The notes beneath the pieces are model-generated. The model did not search any database. It saw only the letters and a program-made list of their open reading frames with translations, and had not been told where the DNA came from. From the NCBI GenBank assembly GCA_020850225.1, contig JADZFD010000104.1, positions 1 to 40,385 of the forward strand: a stretch of 40,385 bases of DNA, given 5' to 3'. The translations under genes and the position numbers were made by a program. Source of the stretch: Saprospiraceae bacterium (GTDB lineage Bacteria > Bacteroidota > Bacteroidia > Chitinophagales > Saprospiraceae). Shown here in pieces: positions 16,833 to 25,355 of this stretch (position 1 is its first letter; each line of letters begins with the position of its first letter).

Positions 16833-17573
16833 ATGGTACGCAACATATTTTTTTTAATACTAATAATAGGTTTGCTTTCCTGCAATGGTGATGATGATAA
16901 AAAAGGAGATATAAACCTGCGCTTTCACCTCTTGTATGACGGTCAGCCCATGGAAATGTTTAAGGAATATCCTTATCCCGGCACCAATGAAGCATTTTAT
17001 CTTTCAAGGCTTTCATTCTATATGTCCGATGTATCTATTAGTAATGGTAGTACAGATAAAAACATTTTTGATCTGGACTATTTAAATCTTACTGCTGCAT
17101 TTACAGGGAATATTCCGACTAACGGCTATCCGTTCAGAATAGCAGATGCGCCTGTAGGCGAATACACACATCTTACATTCAATATAGGTATTCCAAAAGC
17201 ATCCAACGCTAAATCACCAGCACAGTATCCGGCCGGTCATATCCTGAGTTTCCCCGCTGAATACTGGGATTCCTGGAAAAGCTATGTCTTTTTTAAAACA
17301 GAGGGCAGCATAAAATTCAAAGACAATGCACCTGATGAGACCGATTTTGCACTGCATCTGGGTGGAGACGAAGCATTGAGAAAGATCAGCCTCAATAAAG
17401 TTTTCACAGTTAAAGATGGTAAAACGACAGATATTGATATTACACTGGATGTAAAAAAATATTTCAATGCATTATCTACATATGATATCCACGACACACA
17501 AAAAATCCATTCATTGAGTCAAATGCCACTGATACATCAGCTTATGGACAATTTGGCTAAAGCTTTCGAATAA
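16833..17573 (+). CDS. MbnP-like lipoprotein (copper-associated family)
   Basis: The 246-residue protein has a lipoprotein signal with lipobox LLSC (Cys 17). Family hallmarks are the FYLSRLSFYMSDV strand near 50-62, the YWDSWKSYVFFKTEG segment near 149-163 and the FALHLGG segment near 177-183. MbnP proteins are periplasmic or lipid-anchored partners of MbnH-type di-heme enzymes, and some bind copper through oxidised tryptophan. No MbnH gene is nearby, so its partner must be encoded elsewhere or is the upstream porin. Confidence 0.8.
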   Translation: MVRNIFFLILIIGLLSCNGDDDKKGDINLRFHLLYDGQPMEMFKEYPYPGTNEAFYLSRLSFYMSDVSISNGSTDKNIFDLDYLNLTAAFTGNIPTNGYPFRIADAPVGEYTHLTFNIGIPKASNAKSPAQYPAGHILSFPAEYWDSWKSYVFFKTEGSIKFKDNAPDETDFALHLGGDEALRKISLNKVFTVKDGKTTDIDITLDVKKYFNALSTYDIHDTQKIHSLSQMPLIHQLMDNLAKAFE

Positions 17574-17639
17574 ACATTAGTACTCTTTTTGTCTGTTTCC
17601 TTTATTTTCATTTACTTTGTTCATTAATTGCAATGAATC

Positions 17640-18797
17640 ATGGATGGCAAAGTAAGAATGGGCATGATCGGCGGTGGTATCGGTGCATTTATCGGCAGTG
17701 TTCACCGTATGGCAGCAGCGCTGGATGGCAGGATGGAACTGGTATGTGGTGCATTTTCATCTGACCCTGAAAAATCAAAATTATCCGGCAAGGAATTATT
17801 CCTGAATCCGGAAAGAGTTTATGGATCCTGGCAGGAGATGATCGAAAAAGAAAATCGGTTGCCTGAAGATGTCAGGATGGAAGTCGTTTCGATTGTTACA
17901 CCCAATCACATGCATTTTGCACCTGCCAGGCTGGCACTGGAAGCAGGGTTCCATGTCATCAGTGACAAACCACTCACTTTCGATCTTCAAGAGGCCTATG
18001 CATTGAGGGATATCGTCGCTAAATCAGGAAAAATATTTGCATTGACACATAACTATGCTGCCTACCCTATGGTTAAGCAAGCACGGCATATGGTTTCAAC
18101 AGGTACCTTGGGCATGATCAGGAAAGTCGTTGCTGAATATCCGCAAGGCTGGTTATCTTCTTTACTCGAAGCATCCGATAACAAACAAGCATCCTGGCGC
18201 ACGGATCCATCCCGCTCAGGAATCGCCGGATCTGTAGGTGATATCGGTACACATGCCGAAAATTTACTGCATTATATCACCGGACTCAATATTACAGAAT
18301 TGTGTGCCGATGTACATACACTTGTTGAAGGCCGAAAACTGGATGATGACGCTAATGTACTGCTTGGATTCAGTAATGGAGCACGGGGTATTTTGTACGC
18401 ATCGCAAATATCAGCAGGTGAAGAAAATAATCTCAGAATCCGGGTCTACGGTGAGCATGGCAGCATTGAATGGGCACAAATGGAACCCAATTCCCTGATT
18501 GTCAGATGGCTGGACAAACCTATACAGATATACCGGACAGGAGGACCTGATGTATGTTCAGCATCTATGGCCTGTACCCGTCTGCCATCCGGACATCCGG
18601 AGGGTTATATTGAAGCTTTTGCAACGATTTACCGCAATGTAGCCATGTGTATTCAAGCTGCGAGAAGCGGTAAACGAGCAGAAGCACATTATTATGATTT
18701 CCCGGGTATTGACGAAGGCGTACGCGGTATGGAATTTATCTGCAAGGTTATTGAATCCGGCAAAAGTAATCAAAAATGGATACAGTGGAATACATAA
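17640..18797 (+). CDS. Gfo/Idh/MocA-family oxidoreductase
   Basis: The 385-residue protein opens with the nucleotide-binding GGGIGAFIG (11-19) and has a DKPL motif (about 106-109, in place of EKP). Its C-terminal substrate domain contains GSVGDIGTHAENLLHY around 197-212, with the Asp and His of the catalytic triad. The larger size and sequence are those of the subgroup usually paired with a sugar phosphate isomerase/epimerase, as here (38 bp downstream). The two probably act on one sugar or inositol-like substrate by an oxidation-isomerisation sequence; the substrate is not known. Confidence 0.88.
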   Translation: MDGKVRMGMIGGGIGAFIGSVHRMAAALDGRMELVCGAFSSDPEKSKLSGKELFLNPERVYGSWQEMIEKENRLPEDVRMEVVSIVTPNHMHFAPARLALEAGFHVISDKPLTFDLQEAYALRDIVAKSGKIFALTHNYAAYPMVKQARHMVSTGTLGMIRKVVAEYPQGWLSSLLEASDNKQASWRTDPSRSGIAGSVGDIGTHAENLLHYITGLNITELCADVHTLVEGRKLDDDANVLLGFSNGARGILYASQISAGEENNLRIRVYGEHGSIEWAQMEPNSLIVRWLDKPIQIYRTGGPDVCSASMACTRLPSGHPEGYIEAFATIYRNVAMCIQAARSGKRAEAHYYDFPGIDEGVRGMEFICKVIESGKSNQKWIQWNT

Positions 18798-18835
18798 TCC
18801 TGCATCCTCATCATCATATTTTATAAATATCTGCA

Positions 18836-19888
18836 ATGAAAACAATCAAAGGTCCAGGCATATTTTTAGCACAGTTTGTTGGTAAAGATAAGCCTTTCAA
18901 CAACCTGGACAATATCTGTGGATGGGCAGCCAGCCTGGGATACAAAGGCATACAGATCCCTACCTGGGAAAGTAGCCTGATTAATCTGCAACTCGCAGCA
19001 GAAAGCCAGGACTACTGTGACGAAATTAAAGGAAAAATTGCTGCCCATGGACTTGAAATAACAGAATTAAGTACACACCTGCAGGGTCAACTTGTTGCCG
19101 TGAATCCGGCTTATGATATGATGTTTGATAATTTTGCCCCTGACCACCTGAGAGGCAAACCTGTTGAAAGGACAACATGGGCAATACAACAGGTCAAATG
19201 GGCGGGTACTGCAAGCCGAAATCTGGGTTTAGATGCACATGCTACCTTTTCGGGTGCATTGATGTGGCATACTGTTTATCCGTGGCCTCAACGTCCTGCA
19301 GGTCTGGTACATATGGGCATGCAGGAACTGGCAAAGAGATGGCTGCCTGTACTGAATCATTTCGATGCATGCGGTGTTGACATATGTTATGAAATCCATC
19401 CCGGAGAGGATCTTTTTGACGGACTTACATACGAACTCTTCCTCAAAGCAACAGGCAATCATCCAAGAGCGTGTATACTGTACGATCCAAGTCATTTTTT
19501 ATTGCAGCAACTGGACTATCTGAGTTTTATCGATGTTTACCACGAACGTATCCGCGCATTCCATGTAAAAGATGCTGAATTCAACCCGACTGGCAGGTGT
19601 GGTGTCTACGGTGGCTATGCTGATTGGAAAGACCGTGCAGGCAGATTCAGATCACCCGGAGATGGTCAGATAGATTTCAAAGGCATTTTCAGTAAACTCG
19701 CCCAATATGATTACGATGGATGGGCTGTCATGGAATGGGAATGCTGTATCAAGTCTCCTGAACAGGGCGCCCGGGAAGGTGCGCCTTTTATTGCTGGTCA
19801 TATCATTGAAGTAACCGATAAGGCATTTGATGATTTTGCAGGCGCTGAAACAGACGCAGCTATACTTAGAAAAATATTGGGTATATAG
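18836..19888 (+). CDS. Sugar phosphate isomerase/epimerase family protein
   Basis: The 350-residue protein is a xylose-isomerase-like TIM barrel. Metal-site residues appear as expected: E in CYEIHPGED (about 185-193), D and H in YDPSHFLLQ (about 220-228), H in IRAFHVKDAEF (about 240-250) and E in AVMEWEC near the end. Such enzymes isomerise or epimerise free or phosphorylated sugars using a divalent metal. It follows the oxidoreductase on the same strand and is probably co-transcribed with it. Confidence 0.88.
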   Translation: MKTIKGPGIFLAQFVGKDKPFNNLDNICGWAASLGYKGIQIPTWESSLINLQLAAESQDYCDEIKGKIAAHGLEITELSTHLQGQLVAVNPAYDMMFDNFAPDHLRGKPVERTTWAIQQVKWAGTASRNLGLDAHATFSGALMWHTVYPWPQRPAGLVHMGMQELAKRWLPVLNHFDACGVDICYEIHPGEDLFDGLTYELFLKATGNHPRACILYDPSHFLLQQLDYLSFIDVYHERIRAFHVKDAEFNPTGRCGVYGGYADWKDRAGRFRSPGDGQIDFKGIFSKLAQYDYDGWAVMEWECCIKSPEQGAREGAPFIAGHIIEVTDKAFDDFAGAETDAAILRKILGI

Positions 19889-19960
19889 TACTCAATATCT
19901 GTCAGTTCCGTAAACAGGAGAAAGCAACTATAATTCTCTGTATAAACATCGGATAAAATG

Positions 19961-21232
19961 CTATTTTCTGAATGGTTCCAGTGACTTTTCAATAATAGTC
20001 AGTGCCTGACGAATCTGTTCCTCATTGATAACCAATGGTGGTGCCAGTCGTATCTTATTGCCATGTGTAGGTTTTGCCAGCAATCCGTTATTTTTAAATT
20101 CCATACATATATTCCATGCCAGGCCAGAATCTTCATCTGAATCAATAACAATCGCATTTAGCAATCCCTTGCCTCTTACTATCTGTATCAATGGATTTTT
20201 GGATGCTATCTGACGGAGTCCATCTCTGAATAGTTCGCCCATCCGGGCAGCATTATCAGCAAGTTGCTCATCCTGAATCACCTGCAGTGCTTCCATCGCT
20301 ACTGCACATGCCAGCGGATTACCACCAAATGTAGAGCCATGTTCACCGGGCTGAATGGTAAGCATGATGTCGTCATTGCACAGTACAGCAGAAACCGGCA
20401 TAGTTCCACCGGACAGTGCCTTGCCCAAAATAATCATATCCGGCTTCAATCGGTTACCGTCATCATCAGTCAGCGTATCTGTTACCAGCATGGTGCCAGT
20501 ACGTGCTATACCTGTCTGAATCTCATCTGCAATAAACAACACATTGTATTGCTGACACAACTGAGCAGCTTTGGCCAGATAGCCTTCATCCGGAACAAAT
20601 ACACCAGCCTCACCCTGAATAGGTTCGACGATAAATCCGGCTATATTCGGATCACCTGCCAGTTCTTTTTCAAGTGCTTCAATATTGTTATAGGGTATCG
20701 TCCCGATTCCGGGCATAAACGGACCGTATTCGTTTTTGGCGGTTGGATCTGTAGATGCAGTAATAACTGCCAGCGTCCGCCCATGAAAGTTTTCTTTAGC
20801 AAACAGGATTCTGGCTTTATTGGTTTCTACTCCTTTAACTTTATACGCCCATTTCCGGGTTAGTTTCAATGCCGTTTCTACAGCTTCTACTCCTGAATTC
20901 ATCATCAGCACCTTATCATATCCAAAAAGCTCTGACATGAATTTTTCGGCCTTACCCAACTGGTTATTATAAAAAGCACGTGAAGTCAGTGTCAGTTTTT
21001 TGGCCTGCTCAATCATGGCATGAATGATACGGGGATGACAATGTCCCTGATTCACAGCTGAATAGGAGGACAGAAAATCCATATACCTGACATTGTCAAC
21101 ATCCCACACCCAGATACCTTCACCCCGTTCAAGAACAACAGGTAGCGGGTGATAGTTATGTGCACCGTACCGGTCTTCCATTTCTATATAAGACAGGGAA
21201 TTGGCAGTAATATGTGTGGATGGTGAGTACAT
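19961..21232 (-). CDS. rocD: Ornithine aminotransferase (ornithine-oxo-acid transaminase)
   Basis: The enzyme moves the delta-amino group of ornithine to 2-oxoglutarate, giving glutamate semialdehyde for proline or glutamate metabolism. The 423-residue class III PLP protein shows [19 protein letters not shown] near the start, characteristic of ornithine aminotransferase, [17 protein letters not shown] for cofactor phosphate binding, [14 protein letters not shown] with the PLP-ring Asp, and ILGKALSGG with the Schiff-base lysine K271. It converges on the isomerase gene with 72 bp between the ends. A -7 element lies 38 nt upstream of the start. Confidence 0.92.
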   Translation of the reverse strand: MYSPSTHITANSLSYIEMEDRYGAHNYHPLPVVLERGEGIWVWDVDNVRYMDFLSSYSAVNQGHCHPRIIHAMIEQAKKLTLTSRAFYNNQLGKAEKFMSELFGYDKVLMMNSGVEAVETALKLTRKWAYKVKGVETNKARILFAKENFHGRTLAVITASTDPTAKNEYGPFMPGIGTIPYNNIEALEKELAGDPNIAGFIVEPIQGEAGVFVPDEGYLAKAAQLCQQYNVLFIADEIQTGIARTGTMLVTDTLTDDDGNRLKPDMIILGKALSGGTMPVSAVLCNDDIMLTIQPGEHGSTFGGNPLACAVAMEALQVIQDEQLADNAARMGELFRDGLRQIASKNPLIQIVRGKGLLNAIVIDSDEDSGLAWNICMEFKNNGLLAKPTHGNKIRLAPPLVINEEQIRQALTIIEKSLEPFRK

Positions 21233-21269
21233 TGTATATTATTTTTATAATGTATTTTAACGATTTCCA

Positions 21270-21277
21270 CAAAATTA
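21270..21277 (-). promoter_or_regulatory. Promoter -7 element of rocD
   Basis: Read on the minus strand the sequence is TAATTTTG, matching TAnnTTTG. No -33 element is clear. The rest of the 430-bp spacer up to 21662 is AT-rich and shows no structure that I can support. Confidence 0.4.
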
Positions 21278-21662
21278 CACGTTTAATCTATTTAATTATA
21301 ATTATCAGCATAGTTTTATACTACAAAAACAAAAATCTTATACAATAATATATCAATTAGTGTAGAAACCAGTTCGAATTAATGAGAAGATGAATGTAAC
21401 TCAGGTAAGCGTTTTTTGTGGCAGTATTGATGCAGACTTTATATTTTCAGTAAGAAATTGTCTCAGAAGATTTTTGTATCCGGTACTTATCATGAGTAAG
21501 CATGCTAAACCCTACCGCCAGAATGACGGTATCTCTACCCCAAGATACATCTATTCAAAAAAATTACATCCCGATCCAAATCTACCGACCTGACCAGATG
21601 ATTATATCAATATAGTAAGATATTATTACTATTTTTACACCTGATTAATCCGTAAATATCTG

Positions 21663-22511
21663 ATGAGGTTTTTATTACAAATTTTATTGCTTGCTGCACT
21701 TCTGAATCATGTTTCTGCTCAAGAGACGACAATGCATAAAGAATGGGTACGGTTGGGTGAAGACAGTGTTGCCCTGATAACATATATCAAACCGGGTAGA
21801 AATCACGTTTTTGTACATGTGCATGAAAACGAAACCACATCATTGGCTGCAGGGCTCTACATGCTGGAGCAGATGGGCGGCAAATTGATTACGATTGAGC
21901 ACTCCATTACACCCGAAAAAAACAGGTATATAACCTTTAACCATAAAAAAAAGAGATACAGGATAGATCCTAACAGAATATTTACCGGTGATTCTTCAGT
22001 TTTACTAAATAACATAGAAATGGTAAAAGGCAGGGGCAACATTCCAGCTGAAGTATCGTCAATAGTACAGCATTTAGCATCCTGTATCTGGGACAAGGTC
22101 AAAGATCACAATATCATCATTGCCTTGCACAATAACAAAAACGAACCCGCATCCTGTAAACGCAAATGGCTGTTCTGGACAAAATACGAGCCGGAATCCT
22201 ACAGTATCCTCTCCTATGCCAGAACATTCGGCAACAGCAGTGACAGCAACCTGTCCTGCTCGGATATTTACCTGAATCCACTATACAATAACAGTGACTT
22301 TTTTATAGTAACACAAAGGCAGGATTTTGACATGTTATTGCAGGTTCGTTGCCCGGTTGTACTTCAAAATCTGAATCCTGTGGATGACGGTTCTATGTCA
22401 GTATTTGCGGCAATGAATGATATCCGGTATATCAATTCCGAAGCTAAACATGGTAATGCTCAGGAGCAGGAGACATTACTCAATATTCTTTTATCTACGA
22501 TTTACCGGTAA
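21663..22511 (+). CDS. Secreted protein, possible zinc-dependent hydrolase
   Basis: The 282-residue protein has a signal peptide ending VSA-Q (about residue 19-20). Conserved-looking blocks are HVHENETTS (H52, H54, E55, E57), IEH followed by R88, a DPNRIFT block (102-108) and IIALHNN (151-158, H156). Histidine and glutamate blocks spaced this way recall M14 carboxypeptidase/aspartoacylase-type zinc hydrolases, and the RYITF and DPNR parts look like substrate-binding arginines. The assignment is by motif appearance only. It acts in the periplasm or outside the cell. It stands alone on the plus strand and converges on mlaF with a 3-bp gap. Confidence 0.6.
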   Translation: MRFLLQILLLAALLNHVSAQETTMHKEWVRLGEDSVALITYIKPGRNHVFVHVHENETTSLAAGLYMLEQMGGKLITIEHSITPEKNRYITFNHKKKRYRIDPNRIFTGDSSVLLNNIEMVKGRGNIPAEVSSIVQHLASCIWDKVKDHNIIIALHNNKNEPASCKRKWLFWTKYEPESYSILSYARTFGNSSDSNLSCSDIYLNPLYNNSDFFIVTQRQDFDMLLQVRCPVVLQNLNPVDDGSMSVFAAMNDIRYINSEAKHGNAQEQETLLNILLSTIYR

Positions 22512-22514
22512 GAA

Positions 22515-23279
22515 TTATATTTTATGCTGAACCTGGTCAATAAGTTTTTGCAGGAATGGTGAAGCAAATATAAAATCATGCATAATCTTGTTATGATCGT
22601 GCAAAACTTCGTTTTTATGCCCCTGCCATGCCAGTTCCCCTTTCTCCAATAGAATAATATTTTCACCGATTTCCATTACAGAGTTCATATCATGCGTATT
22701 GATGACGGTAGTTATATTATTATCCTTGGTTATACCGGATATCAGATCATCAATAGTAATGGAAGTTTTGGGATCAAGACCTGAATTCGGTTCATCACAA
22801 AACAGATACTTGGGATTAAGTACTATAGCGCGGGCAATCCCTACCCTTTTCTGCATACCTCCGGATATCTCTGAAGGAAATTTTTTATTAACACCTTCAA
22901 GGCTCACCCGTTCAAGACAGTAATTCACCCTATCCGTTTTTTCTTTCAGCGTTTGATGGGTAAACATATCCAACGGAAACCGCACATTCTCTTCAATGGT
23001 CATTGAGTCAAACAAAGCATTTCCCTGAAACAGCATACCTACTTCCATTCTCAGTCTGCGCATGGTATCCTTATCTGCTGTTACCATGTCCGTATCACCA
23101 AACAATACACGTCCTTTTTCAGGTTTAAAAAGACCTACCAGTACTTTCAAAAGCACGGTCTTTCCAGATCCGGATTTCCCGATAACAAGGTTGGTTTTAC
23201 CAGCTTCAAACGTTGTAGTAATGCCTTTCAGTACTTCCTGCTGACCAAACCGCTTGAATATATTTTCTGCTCTTATCAT
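22515..23279 (-). CDS. ABC transporter ATP-binding protein, MlaF-like
   Basis: The 254-residue ATPase has Walker A GKSGSGKT (33-40), a Q-loop in MLFQGNALFDS, the ABC signature SGGMQKR, Walker B LFCDEPNSGLDP and the H-loop NTHDM. The FDSMTIEENVRFPL stretch is typical of the MlaF/Ttg2A group, which powers phospholipid or lipid traffic between outer and inner membranes with MlaE and an MCE-domain protein. It begins 2 bp after the permease gene. No MCE (MlaD) gene follows within the window, where the next gene converges. Confidence 0.9.
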   Translation of the reverse strand: MIRAENIFKRFGQQEVLKGITTTFEAGKTNLVIGKSGSGKTVLLKVLVGLFKPEKGRVLFGDTDMVTADKDTMRRLRMEVGMLFQGNALFDSMTIEENVRFPLDMFTHQTLKEKTDRVNYCLERVSLEGVNKKFPSEISGGMQKRVGIARAIVLNPKYLFCDEPNSGLDPKTSITIDDLISGITKDNNITTVINTHDMNSVMEIGENIILLEKGELAWQGHKNEVLHDHNKIMHDFIFASPFLQKLIDQVQHKI

Positions 23280-23281
23280 GA

Positions 23282-24028
23282 TTATGCTGTTAATACCAAT
23301 GCGATGACATAATCCGCCAACAAAATAAGAATATTGCTGTAAACCACTGCTCTGGTGCTTGCTTCTCCCAATTCAATACTTCCACCTTTTACAAAATATC
23401 CCTGATAGCAAGATACAGATGTCAGTATATAGGCAAAAACAAAGGCCTTCACCAGCATCATAAATACATTATAGGGTACAAAAAAGGAGCGTACTCCCTT
23501 TATAAAATCTGCCGATGTAAATAATCCTGTGGGTACACTCGCAAGATAGGCTCCCAAAATACCAATAAGTGCAGAGGCACAAACCAGTACAGGTATCATC
23601 AGTAAAGCAGCGATCACCTTAGGCATAATCAGGTAGGCAGATGTATTGACACCCATGATTTCCATAGCATCGATATGTTCTTTCTGACGCATACCGCCCA
23701 GTTCAGCAGCCATATTACTACCTACCTTTCCTGCCAATACCAGACATGTAATCGTAGGTGCCAGCTCGATGATCGTCATATCCCTGACGATATACCCTAT
23801 GTAGTACATCGGTATCATAGTGCCGGACATCTGATAATAGAATTGTACGGATGTAACCGCTCCGATGAATATCGAAATCAGAAACACAATGGGAAGCGAC
23901 CCCACACCGATGTCGTACATCTGCCGGATCGTTTCCTTATAATACATCCTGTTATTCTCCGGGCGTTTATATATCTGTTTTTGCCAGAGGATAAAATTAC
24001 CGAAATGATATACTAAATTAAGATTCAT
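23282..24028 (-). CDS. ABC transporter permease, MlaE-like
   Basis: The 248-residue inner-membrane protein has about five to six helices and the MlaE signatures FLISIFIGAVTSVQFYYQM, ELAPTITCLVLAGKVGSNMAAELG and MRQKEHIDAMEIMGVN. It is the permease partner of the adjoining ATPase. It leads a two-gene minus-strand unit. The spacer to the divergent dehydrogenase (24029-24256) has a TATTTGCAAATA palindrome (24203-24214) but no promoter clear enough to call. Confidence 0.9.
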   Translation of the reverse strand: MNLNLVYHFGNFILWQKQIYKRPENNRMYYKETIRQMYDIGVGSLPIVFLISIFIGAVTSVQFYYQMSGTMIPMYYIGYIVRDMTIIELAPTITCLVLAGKVGSNMAAELGGMRQKEHIDAMEIMGVNTSAYLIMPKVIAALLMIPVLVCASALIGILGAYLASVPTGLFTSADFIKGVRSFFVPYNVFMMLVKAFVFAYILTSVSCYQGYFVKGGSIELGEASTRAVVYSNILILLADYVIALVLTA

Positions 24029-24228
24029 TATTAAAACGCTTATTACTTGTGCCGGTTATCTGCATCTGAAACATATACCATGATATTCATTTAGATACAA
24101 ATACGATTATCTGATGTAAAACGCCATCTTATAAACAGCGATGTTAGCTACAAAGTCACAAAAGTAATTTTTTATTTTTAACTATTTATGGAATGGAATG
24201 TTTATTTGCAAATACGTTCAGTATTGTA

Positions 24229-24242
24229 TTGATTTAAATCAG
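24229..24242 (+). promoter_or_regulatory. FNR-box-like inverted repeat upstream of the dehydrogenase
   Basis: TTGAT-TTAA-ATCAG matches the Fnr consensus TTGAT-N4-ATCAA at 9 of the 10 defined positions. It lies 14 nt before the ATG at 24257, close for an activator site, so it would more likely repress. AT-rich chance matches are common. Confidence 0.25.
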
Positions 24243-24256
24243 CATCATTTTATATT

Positions 24257-24955
24257 ATGAATACTATAATAACAGGAGCAACCAAGGGAATCGGAAGAGC
24301 ATTGGCTTTAAAATTTGCATCACAAGGACATTCGCTGGCTATTTGTTCAAGAAATAGTACTGATTTACAACAGCTGAAAAATGAAATTTTCGATTTATAC
24401 AAAACAGAAGTATATATTGAATCAGTAGATATCAGCAATAAAGAACAAGTCATTCAGTTTGCCATTAATGTTGCTCAACAATATGACACAATTGATGTTT
24501 TGATTAACAATGCAGGCATATTTATTCCCGGTACTATACTCAATGAACAAGATGGTACACTTGAAAGGATGATGGATACTAATCTGTACAGTGCTTACTA
24601 TCTGACTAAGGCTGTTTATCCGTTGATGCAACAATCCCTGAAACCTCATATATTCAATATGTGCAGTATAGCCAGTTTTATGGCATACCCGAATGGAGGA
24701 TCCTATGCCATTTCAAAGTTTGCATTACTGGGACTGACCAAGGTGTTGCGCGCTGAGTTAAAAACGGAAGGTATTCGCGTGACAGCCATAATGCCTGGTG
24801 CAACATGGACAGATTCATGGGCAGGTGCTGACTTTCCGGAGGACCGCCTAATGGATGCTGATGACATAGCCGAAACAATATGGACAGCCTATCAACTCAA
24901 CAGAAAATCCGTTGTTGAAGAAATAATAATCCGTCCTCAACTGGGAGACCTATAG
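24257..24955 (+). CDS. Short-chain dehydrogenase/reductase
   Basis: The 232-residue classical SDR has TGATKGIG (6-13) for NAD(P)H binding, NNAG (about 88-91), the catalytic Ser region MCSIASF (about 135-141) and YAISK (about 150-154) with the Tyr-Lys pair. The substrate is unknown; the fold serves ketone/alcohol conversion of many metabolites. It stands alone, divergent from mlaE. The 400-bp spacer after it (24956-25355) shows nothing but the promoter of the next gene. Confidence 0.9.
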   Translation: MNTIITGATKGIGRALALKFASQGHSLAICSRNSTDLQQLKNEIFDLYKTEVYIESVDISNKEQVIQFAINVAQQYDTIDVLINNAGIFIPGTILNEQDGTLERMMDTNLYSAYYLTKAVYPLMQQSLKPHIFNMCSIASFMAYPNGGSYAISKFALLGLTKVLRAELKTEGIRVTAIMPGATWTDSWAGADFPEDRLMDADDIAETIWTAYQLNRKSVVEEIIIRPQLGDL

Positions 24956-25281
24956 ATTTGGATGCGAAATGTAAAAAGTGAAATGTTTCATTTGCTATTT
25001 CTAATCTTTCTTTCGGTTGCCTTCAACGCTTTCAGGATACTTTTCAGCATTGCCTGTTTATAGAAAATTATTAAATTGATTATTCATAATTGATATGAAT
25101 GTATTGAAGCATTTAAATATCTAAAATCAGTTTATTCCATTGTAATGATCATGCAAAATTTACTTCTGATAATAATAATTTCACTGACTATAAATATTTT
25201 TTACACAGTATAAGGCAGCGAATTTCGTTAAGGAACTGTTAAATAAATAATATACATACGTTATAAATGTATTTGACTTTT

Positions 25282-25289
25282 TATATTTG
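25282..25289 (+). promoter_or_regulatory. Promoter -7 element of the susC-like gene
   Basis: TATATTTG matches TAnnTTTG and lies 66 nt before the start codon. A TTTGAC lies just upstream but too close to be its -33 element. Confidence 0.4.
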
Positions 25290-25355
25290 TAATATCAAAC
25301 TTTTAAAGTAAAGTTTCAATTTTTATATTATTTTCTTAACAAAACAAATTTTAGT

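Noticed and set aside
21390..21593. 67-codon plus-strand open frame between rocD and the secreted protein
   Set aside because: No domain, no promoter fit and a composition unlike the neighbouring proteins; judged a chance frame.
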